DNA from: Sycobia sp. Sy_11
Taxonomy: Eukaryota; Arthropoda; Insecta; Hymenoptera; Epichrysomallidae
Assembly (NCBI GenBank): GCA_018907035.1
Contig: JACCIC010000215.1
Coordinates: 186,001 to 250,000, forward strand
Direction: 5' to 3'
DNA length: 64,000 bases
Below, in pieces: positions 56,600 to 64,000 of the stretch. How positions within the stretch are numbered: the stretch's first letter is position 1; the number at the start of each line of letters is the position of its first letter. Made by a program: the position numbers and the translations under genes. The notes beneath the pieces are model-generated. The model had not been told where the DNA came from. It ran no database searches and saw only the letters and a program-made list of their open reading frames with translations.

Positions 56600-57690
56600 T
56601 GATGTTTCTTCGCGATGAAAATTTAATATGCGTGTGAGAAAAGCGAACACTGTTGATGGTTATCTATTATTATAGAAAATGCGTGCTCATATACTGTATA
56701 CTGAAAGAGAGTTATTTTTCTTTGCCGGTCCCACGCCTTGCATCCTCTCAATTTCGATCGAGGATAATATTGATGCGATTGTAAAAGGGAGTGAGTATGG
56801 AAAACCAGAGTATAAGTGTCTATTTTGAAAGAGGCCCCTTTCTCGGAAAAAGCATGGGAAAGGGTCCGAGTGGAGGCGAACACTTGTGCAATTGAGGATA
56901 ACACATCAATGAGTATAATCCGCTTACCGTTATAATGCGCTTGCCGCGGATGCACGTGCAAGACACATGGACCTCTTGACAGACTAACCGAAGTGAACTC
57001 ATTAATTAGGATAACTATAACCAAGATGATTTTCTTTTTCTTTGTAACTCTCTAGATTTATATCTTGTCGATTTCGACAGAGTATAACATCCTTGCGATT
57101 TAAAAGAAGGGAGTGACTGGGAAACCAACGTATAGTTGTTCAATTTTCGAAAAGGTACACTTTTTGGAAAGAGCATGTGAAAGCAGGTCTGGCGAGAGGC
57201 GAGCATGTGTGCCTCTGGACAGACTGACTGAGGTTAACTCATTAAGTAGGATAATGTGCTTTCTGTTGATGGTTATAAATGTCTATTGTTATAGCAAACA
57301 CGGAAGACAATACGATATACTGTAACCAAGATGATGTTTCTATTTTTCATTGTCCCTCCCTCTTAAATCTTTACGATTTCGGTAGAATACAATATCAATG
57401 CGATTGCAAATCAAAGGAAGTGACTGTGGGAAACCAGCAAATAAGCGTTCTATTTTCAAATGGTTTACTTCTTGGAAGGAGCATGGAAAAGTAGGTCTGA
57501 GGAGAGGCGAATACGTGCGCCTCTTGATATACTGACCGAGGGTGACTGATCAATTAGTTTATTCCGCTTATCGTTAATGATTATAGATGAGTATTGTTAT
57601 AAGGAACAGGTAAGACCATACTAAATACTGGAAGCGAGATATTTTTTCTTTACTAGTCCCACGCTTTCTCGCTCGAATAAAGAAGAACGT
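56600..57690. repeat. Tandem array of about 310-bp units, roughly 3.5 copies
   Basis: Landmarks recur at regular steps. The GAAAACCAG/GAAACCA box is at 56,800, 57,121 and 57,430. AACCAAGATGAT is at 57,019 and 57,324. The box CTCTTGACAGACTAACCGA and its variants are at 56,972, 57,211 and 57,521. TGTTGATGGTTAT is at 56,651 and 57,263 with a variant at 57,572. Unit identity looks about 70-80%. Each unit also has AGGCGA(A/G)(C/T)A..TGTG(C). It ends about 430 bp upstream of the TATA box of the gene at 58.2 kb. Confidence 0.85.
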
Positions 57691-58121
57691 GAAACCGCCT
57701 AAAATCATAGATCATACGAGATTGACAGGTCCTTAGAGAAATTATAGCGAGCGATTGTGGGAAAAATTTTTGTCTTTGCTAGGCGCACGCTCAGCTCATT
57801 ATTGTGTATGGAGTGATACAATTTCCACCAATGACGAAGCACGTACGCTTCGCCGTGGCTGAGAGGCAGGAAGTTAAAATTTTTGTTTGGTCCATCTGAA
57901 AAATATAACCTATCACCATACAAGTAACTGGAGGGGGTGGATTATCAAGGAGGGAAGAGACAACTTGTGCTCCACCATCAATGAGGAAAATTTTCTTGCA
58001 TCAAAGTAGTAGGGAGGAATCATCCTTCCCACAATATAGTAAACGAAGGCGGTTCCACTTTTTTATTTTTTTTTAAACCAATTGAAACATTTTCTCGTAG
58101 AAGGACAGCACTGGAAAACTG
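57691..58121. other. Upstream region of the 58.2-kb gene
   Basis: Single-copy looking, no frame of note. A near-palindrome GAAGCACGTACGCTTC lies at about 57,837-57,852 and could be a protein-binding site; this is speculation. Confidence 0.35.
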
Positions 58122-58155
58122 TATAAAAGCGGAATCGCAGCCAGTTTTTCCATCA
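58122..58155 (+). promoter_or_regulatory. TATA box and initiator region
   Basis: TATAAAAG at 58,122-58,129 lies 79 bp upstream of ATG 58,201. About 30 bp downstream is CCATCACAATC, a plausible start region; CCAGTTTTT at 58,141 is a nearer alternative. The spacing suits an RNA polymerase II core promoter. Confidence 0.6.
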
Positions 58156-58200
58156 CAATCTGCCTTCAAATTTCAAAGTTTTAAAATATTAAAATTGAAA

Positions 58201-58853
58201 ATGAAGGTAGCTGTGAGCACGGCAGGCAGCGGCAGCAGCAACGGCAACAGCAACAGCAACGGGAAGCGGCTGCCTGCTGCAGAAAAGGTTCCCCTAAACA
58301 TGGGGAAATATTTCAAGTCGATGGACTTGTTGGGGGAGGAAGAAGAGGAGGAGGAGGATGCACGACCGACGACACCAATTCCGATCGTTGCAGCCTCGTT
58401 TACAAGGCCTATAACGCCCTGTTTTGAACCGGAGATAAGGAGATTTCCAGGCTGTGACGATTGGAGAGCGCTGTATCGAAGAGCGCAGGACATGACGGGA
58501 GTTATTCGTTAGGCAGTAAAGTTTGCCGAATTGTTCGACAAGATAGATAGAGGTAAGTAAAGAAAAATAATGATTATTTTAAAATTGTTCTATTTTACAG
58601 ATATTAATATTTAATTTTAAAATATATTTAATATTTAATTTTAATATATTAATATTAATATTTATGATTTTGTTTATTTGTTACAGGAACGAAGAATGGA
58701 AGTAGTCGGCAAAAAAATGGTCAAGGAGCCGATCAGTCAGGAAGGGAGAAGAAGCCGTCCGAGAACGCCGAGGATGGCGACAACGATGACACAGCACCAC
58801 AGCCGCAGCTCATCGATCGCAAGCATGCGATACTCGAGCTGTTCGAGCATTGA
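58201..58853 (+). pseudogene. Two-exon gene of unknown function with one in-frame TAG
   Basis: Exon 1 is 58,201-58,552, starting MKVAVSTAGSGSSNGNSNSN with a Gly/Ser/Asn-rich run, then VPLNMGKYFKSMDLLGEEEE, a poly-Glu run, and FPGCDDWRALYRRAQDMTGV. TAG at 58,510 interrupts, but AVKFAELFDKIDR follows in frame up to the donor. Intron 58,553-58,686 is 134 bp, begins GTAAGT and ends TTACAG; splicing keeps the frame. Exon 2 (58,687-58,853) gives a Gln/Lys/Asp-rich stretch and ends QLIDRKHAILELFEH, then TGA. About 172 codons in all. TAG may be a CAG mutation, polymorphism or sequencing error, so a functional gene is possible. No family recognised. The promoter and intron argue for an expressed host-type gene. 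Confidence 0.65.
58553..58686 (+). other. Intron of the 58.2-kb gene
   Basis: Donor AG|GTAAGT, A/T-rich body, acceptor TTTGTTACAG. Phase 1, since exon 1 supplies the first base of a Gly codon. Length 134 bp, normal for insects. Confidence 0.75.
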
Positions 58854-59227
58854 GGAAATCAACGAAGGATCGTAAAGGACATCAGATTGAAAGAAAATTG
58901 AATTAAATTGAAATAAAAAAAATGCTTTTATAAAATGAAACGTATGAAATAAAAACAAAAGAAATATATGAAAGTAATAAAGAAAATATATTGTATTTTA
59001 TAAGAAACGTATGAAATGTAAAAAAAAATAAAATGTATGCAAATATAAAAGAACGTGTATTGTATTGCAAAAAAAAAAAAAAAATAAATAAATAAAGAAT
59101 GAGAAAGAACAAAATTATTACGTTTTACCGTCCTTTACCATTCCTACCTTTCCTCATAGTATAAAGTACTTTCATTAAATTATTATTACATTAATAATAA
59201 TTTAATTATTTAATTAATAATAATAGT

Positions 59228-59265
<38 letters not shown>

Positions 59266-59564
59266 ATAGTAATTAATAATAAATAATTACATTATTAATA
59301 GATTGACTCTCATTAAAAATAAAATAATTTCATTATCATTAATCTAATTTCATTAATCAATACCATTTATTTCATTCTTATTATGAATTAAAATTAATTA
59401 AAAGAGTTATTGCATTGAATATTAGTATATAAAAAGATTAACTTGTTTATGTAATTAGAAATGAAAAATCAAAGAAATATTTCGAAGATGTCTGCAATTA
59501 ACAAAGGTAAAAGCATGACATAAACAATTTATTTATGTATACTCTGATGTATCGTACTAGAAGA
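58854..59564. other. 3' flank, AT-rich
   Basis: AATAAA motifs at about 58,912 and further on could serve for polyadenylation of the upstream gene. (TA)n at 59,236-59,262. No gene. Confidence 0.5.
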
Positions 59565-59690
59565 TGCTAGCTAGCAAACGACAAGATGGAAGCGAAGCGG
59601 AACAGGCAGCAGTGCAGCCAGATCACCAACGAGAAGGCGCTCCACGAACAGGGGAGGGGGGCTGGCCCCCCCAAAAATTTTTTGAAGGTA
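59565..59690 (+). other. Isolated GC-rich exon-like segment
   Basis: About 125 bp of GC-rich DNA in AT-rich surroundings. One frame reads MLASKRQDGSEAEQAAVQPD and on to a Trp-Pro-Pro-Gln end, with possible donor G|GTATAT at 59,689. Its Gln/Asp/Gly-rich composition recalls exon 2 of the upstream gene. It could be a lost or alternative exon. Confidence 0.25.
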
Positions 59691-60479
59691 TATTTCTTAG
59701 AAATCTACAATTTCCAAGAATTTCGTAACAATTCTAAGAAATTGTGTATTTCCGAGAATTTTTTTTTATTTTTAAAAAATTAATAGTATTAAATTTTTTT
59801 CATTCATTTTTAAAAATTTTTTTAATTTATTTTAAATTTACTTCAAATTTTTTTTTGTTTTTCATTTTTTTTTATTTATTTATTTTTTTTTTAACTACTA
59901 ATATATATATTTTTTTAAATTATTTAAAAATTAAAAAATTATAGGAATAATATAATATAAGAATGTATATTATATTATTTATAATTTATAATACAATAAT
60001 ATTAATAATTGAAATAAAAATTACGAATCTGATTTTTTTTCATGATATATATTGTATTTATTAATATAATTTTCTTTTACAAATTTCATTTTACAATAAT
60101 GCAATTTTTAGTCAATTTCATCTCGTCCATACTTTTCACTCAAATAATTTTGCAACCATGTACGCATTATTGTGACATTCAGTATCACACACATTGGTAT
60201 ACTTCGGCTACATAATGGATGGTTATGGCATCACATTTTGACCTTCACTCTGCAATGTTTGCAATGATGGACAATGCAACTTCTCCACATCAGATATAAT
60301 TCTGGAATTAGAAAAAAAGTATGAAAAAAGTATGAAAAAGTATAAAAAAAATATGAAAAAGTATGAACCATGTATGAACATTGTATGAAAATATACTTTT
60401 CCATAAAGTTTATTTTTTATTACTTTTTATGAAATATATACATGAATTAAATATAGATGATTTTAAGTATGCAAATTAC
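59691..60479. other. AT-rich non-coding
   Basis: Runs of T and A; short GTATGAAAAA repeats at 60,319-60,395. No gene. Confidence 0.5.
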
Positions 60480-60874
60480 TTACATATTTGGCAGAATGAT
60501 TTTAAAAAATTCCTTCTTCTCTCGTCCTTTCACATATAATTTTTTTACTTTAGTACAGCATATTTTCGATGTTCTTTTAAGCCTATGGTATGAAATGTCA
60601 CCAGTATCCCATTCAAGCCCATGGTAATCACGCTGCAACCAGTGAACCGTTTTTTTTCGTTCCATGTCAAGTCACTCCATGGAAATGGTGGTTTAAAAAG
60701 ATACACTGTAGGTAGTGCACCTCTTTCCATGCTTAATAAACTAAATTCTTTCAAAATGAAAGTTTGCGGGCTTCTTGTCTGGAAACCCTGCATGGCGCAG
60801 AAGAACACTTTATCTTCTGGACACTGAAGAATATTTTTTCTAAACATTACTTCGTATTCCCTCACTCTAGCCAT
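60480..60874 (-). pseudogene. Unrecognised ORF, divergent partner of the polymerase-like gene
   Basis: On the minus strand ATG 60,874 opens MARVREYEVMFRKNILQCPE, FFCAMQGFQTRSPQTFILKE, then VYLFKPPFPWSDLTWNEKK. At a run of eight A residues (about 60,648-60,655) the frame shifts and goes on as TVHWLQRDYHGLEWDTGDIS, a Lys-rich stretch, LYVKGREKKEFFKIIL and TAA near 60,480. The motifs W-L-x2-x-HGLxWDxG and YVKGxEK resemble an uncharacterised ORF type I associate with insect mobile DNA, from memory only. One length change in a homopolymer is the only lesion seen, so it may be nearly intact but lacks an obvious C-terminus. Confidence 0.5.
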
Positions 60875-61616
60875 TTTCAGTTTATTTCTATTTATCTTAT
60901 AGTTAGAAGTGATAATTAGGAATGTAAGTTCTATGCTTATGCATTCATTTTTATAATAGTTCTCCCCCTTCTTGTGAAATGAAAACTGTCCTACAATTAG
61001 GTGAGAAAAAATAAAATACATTCGATTAGATGAATGAAGATTGAATTTTTTTGGTTAGTTATTAGTAAATTCATCCCCTTTATTCTTAGAGAAAGTCACT
61101 TACGATTGGGTGTGGCAGAAGAAAAGCATTTGTACGTTAGGAAAGGACGTAACGGTATATATTTAGATGGTCCTAAAACTCTACACGCCTCCCTCCCGTA
61201 GGAAATCACGTTTATGATTGGACGCTCAAGGAGAATGGAGATGATTTACTAAAAGGATGCTATTTGGATTGGTTTTAGTCAGACAATATTCTTCTTTAGT
61301 CTACATATATTCTTTTCATTCTAACACGCTATTGAATGTTTTCTATCGCAGGCTTGACATTGTGCTTCCACTTGTGTTTCCCCTTCTCCTTATTTTTCAT
61401 TTTGCTTTAAAAGCGAGACAAGTTCTTGGAGGAACACAGTTTCAACACCACAGTTAAATAAGTTCAGTTTCATCTTTTTTATTTTTTTCTATTGCCAGTT
61501 ATACAAGTGTCTTGTATTGTAACAGTGAATAAAGACACAAGATTAAGTGAAGTATTATATATCTTAAATATTTTTTTTGAATATATTTTATTAGTTAACG
61601 TTAAAATAGAAGTAAG
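60875..61616. promoter_or_regulatory. Divergent intergenic region with TATA-like box
   Basis: The two genes diverge from here. Two ATTGG (inverted CCAAT) motifs occur near 61,106 and 61,217. On the plus strand TTTAAAAG at 61,406-61,413 followed by CACAGT at 61,435-61,440 (about 30 bp) could be a core promoter for the gene starting at 61,617. Weak evidence. Confidence 0.35.
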
Positions 61617-63910
61617 ATGGCTTATCTTTCGTCTGTCGAATTTCAAGTGAAACAACTTCTTGATAATTACGAGCGTGTCAATGAATTGAACGTAATCGAA
61701 CTCCAGAATTATTCAACAATAACTAAACAGGCTTTCTTAGAGCTGAGAGAATTTGGAAAAAACAAGATCTCTCTCGAGCAGAAAATGAAAAATGTTTAAC
61801 ATCTTTTACTCATTTGTCATGTTTACAAGCCGGATTTCGGTTCTCTCTTGATAGTGCAGCATCAACTGGAGGTAGTCTAATCCCGAACGAGTCAGCTAAA
61901 GTTGAATGGCGGGATGTTCAATCAACTTTTAAACATCAAATAAGCACAGGTGTTATAGTTAATTTAAAACATGTGGACATTTTAAGTTTCTTGCTCGATG
62001 CACAGAAGCTCTTTGAGGATAAAGTACAAGCATGCTTACAAGAATATGGTGCAATAAAAGTAAATTCTGATTGTATGTCAGACATTTCTATGCAGAAAAA
62101 TGGGTAGGAAAGAACAGATATTAAATATTGCACAAGTATTAGTGCTACAGTATACATGTCTATTGATTTAGGCAAATGGTATGAGGAACATATTAAGGAG
62201 ACTCTTCTTACTCATGTAGAATAATTTCAGGAGAAAGATTCTGGATGGACATTAAAAAGTATTATAAGTTTGTGCATAAATATGAAAAATTTTCACCTCA
62301 CAAGGGAAGATCATTGATTCCTCTGCTAAAGTTCATAGACGCAAAAAGAGCATGTATCAATGGCCATAACACTGATCATCAATGCTTTAAATACGCTATT
62401 CTTTCAGCATTACTTCCAAATGAAAATAATCCCAAAGAGTTCATAATTATGATAAATATGCAAACGAGTTGACCTTTGGTGATATAGAATTTCCTGTAAA
62501 ACTAAAAGATGTTTCCAAATTTGAAAAATGGAATGATATTTCAGTAAATGTTTATATGCTTAGAAAGTATGGATCGAAATATGATTATCACCTTGTCATA
62601 TTTCATTAAACAAGAAGGAGAAACATGCAAATCTTCTTCTCATTCAAGATTTCTACATTGATGAGTATGAAGAAAATAATATTCCTGATGATAATGGAAA
62701 TGTGCCTAAATTTCATTATGTTGCGATGAAAAGTATATCCAGACTTCTAGGTTCACTAGTAAGAGTAAAACCAAAAATTATACGATTGTGAAAGATGTTT
62801 ACAATATTTTTATAGTGAGGAAAGACTAGAAAATTATTAAAATTTTTGTAAAAATATTAACGATTGTCGAATAAATTTACCAAACTCATCGAATAATAGT
62901 TTAAAATTTGAAAATTATAATAAATGGTAAAATATGTCTTTTGTAATTTACGCTGATTTTGAATGCTTATTAAAACCTACAGAAAATGAGAACTCCATTT
63001 TTTAACTCCATTTTTGAGAACTCCACTTTTCAACTCCACCAGGCCTAGAGTATAGGATTTTATGTAAAATGTAGTTTTGACGACAAATTATCCGTTCACA
63101 AAGCATATAGACAGAAAAGTGCAGACGATGAGACACCTGCACGTTGGTTTGTGCGTGAATTAAAATCAATTGGTGAGGAGATTGATCATCTCAATAAAAA
63201 TCCAAAACCAATGAAACTCACAGATGATGAAGAGTTGACTTTTCAATGGTCGACCGTTTGCCATATATGTCGAAAACCATTTCTGGATGAGCAACTGGCA
63301 GTGCGAGATCACTGTCATTTATCAGGAAGGTAAATTTAATATAATATAATAATTTAAAATAATATAATATAATAAAGAAAAAAAAATTATTGTTGCTAAA
63401 TTAATTTTTTTTCTCATTAATAATTCCTGCAATTTGAACTACAAAGACTCGAAATTTATTCCAGTAATTTTTCACAATCTCAATTATGACACACACTTTA
63501 TTTGAAAAGAAATTGGAACTTCTACACTGATGAAAGGTCGACTTATCTTAATACCTCATAACAAGGAAAAATATATTTCATTCACAAAGTATATGGATGA
63601 CTGTGATGTGAATTTTAGATTCTTAGATTCTTAGATTCTTGGCGGTTTTTGCCATCATCCTTAGAGAAACTTGCGTCTTATCTAGATAATGTACCAATAG
63701 CAATAGAGGAATATCAATTAGATGGATACCTAAACGAAAATATTGATCTTCTTAGACGTAAAACAATATTTCCTTACGATTTTGTAGATGGACTTGACAA
63801 ATTAATAACTACAAAACTGCTGTCGAAAAATAAACTTTATAATAAATTGACAGATTCAGGTATTAGTGAGGAAGACTATAAGCATGCTGTTCAAGTATGG
63901 GAAAGTTCAC
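61617..63910 (+). pseudogene. B-family DNA polymerase of a Maverick/Polinton-like element, N-terminal half, decayed
   Basis: ATG 61,617 opens MAYLSSVEFQVKQLLDNYER. Shifted frames continue with TGVIVNLKHVDILSFLLDAQ, KDSGWTLKSIISL, IDAKRACINGHNTDHQCFKY then AILSALLPNENNPK, and LTFGDIEFPVKLKDVSKFEK. SFVIYADFECLL near 62,940-62,975 has the D-x-E of the exonuclease I motif, and FHNLNYDTHFI near 63,467-63,500 the N-x-x-x-D-like exonuclease II motif. Between them, CHICRKPFLDEQLAVRDHCH (63,258-63,320) is a C-x2-C...DHCH motif like endonuclease VII proteins. ASYLDNVPIAIEEYQLDGYL and IFPYDFVDGLDKLI follow. Similarity stops near 63,910, so the polymerase palm is not in the window. At least six frameshifts or stops and an AT insertion (63,332-63,418). 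The family copies the element, probably by protein priming. Confidence 0.75.
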
Positions 63911-64000
63911 GACATCGTGTGTGCGAGAGAGTTAGAGAGAGAGAGAATACGATCGAGAACATTGTAGCGACCGGGAAAATAAAGAGAATTTATATTAGCG
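63911..64000. other. Window end, GA-rich, different sequence
   Basis: At about 63,912 the polymerase similarity breaks into GTGTGCGAGAGAGTTAGAG and a GC-balanced sequence; probably another repeat starts here. Confidence 0.4.

Noticed and set aside
63332..63418. Normal spliceosomal intron
   Set aside because: Donor-like start but no convincing acceptor at the point where coding resumes, and several residues are lost.

Overview
The window reads as insect nuclear DNA, most probably hymenopteran and perhaps from an ant. That assignment is an inference from the mix of families (several mariner lineages, BEL/Pao, Ty1/copia, Ty3/gypsy, R1-like LINEs, Penelope-like elements, a B-family polymerase mobile element) in AT-rich DNA with small introns. 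I see no bacterial operon, no tRNA or rRNA gene and no CRISPR array. Most of the 64 kb is a graveyard of nested, decayed transposons; only one or two genes could be host genes.

Layout. 1-14.35 kb: fragments of a Ty3/gypsy family. An inverted LTR/polypurine end lies at 1-300. Two direct LTR-like copies (2.22-3.27 and 13.78-14.35 kb) bracket a decayed gag-pol (7.35-10.8 kb) plus an unusual downstream reading frame with a zinc knuckle (10.75-12.67 kb). A Penelope-like element (PLE) 3' end sits inside at 4.4-5.5 kb. 14.36-14.9 kb: mariner remnant in the second LTR. 16-22.4 kb: three R1-like LINE pieces in two orientations, flanked by a diverged inverted repeat of about 430 bp. 22-23.5 kb: more gypsy pieces. 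24.19-24.68 kb: a 400-bp spacer between perfect 45-bp inverted repeats. 26.35-27.4 kb: mariner.

27.4-44.27 kb is the clearest nest. A BEL/Pao array has the order LTR-sharing fragment, LTR, internal region, LTR. A complete Ty1/copia element (28,405-37,967) is inserted in its middle LTR with TSD ATATG, identical-length 256-bp LTRs and an initiator-tRNA-Met-type primer site. A 1.26-kb mariner is inserted in the copia protease/integrase junction. A second mariner lies in the BEL gag. A 912-bp PLE copy lies just before the BEL 3' LTR with a 12-bp TSD. A second BEL lineage (44.28-46.5 kb), a LINE with an RNase H domain (47.77-50.8 kb) and another mariner (52.1-53.2 kb) follow, with two long pyrimidine-rich tracts.

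55.3-58.86 kb is different: an AT-rich satellite-like array, then an array of about 310-bp units, then a TATA-box promoter and a two-exon gene of unknown function. That gene reads cleanly through a GT-AG intron but carries one in-frame TAG. 60.48-63.9 kb holds two divergently oriented decayed genes: an unrecognised conserved-looking ORF on the minus strand and, on the plus strand, a protein with B-family DNA polymerase exonuclease motifs and a Cys/His nuclease-like motif, resembling Maverick/Polinton-type mobile elements.

Functionally nothing here forms a pathway. The retroelement genes once made particles, copied RNA and integrated; all carry stops, frameshifts or deletions. The points most worth following are the copia gag extension and structured leader, the gypsy element with a separate zinc-knuckle frame, the candidate hammerhead ribozymes in both PLE copies, and the 55-59 kb locus.
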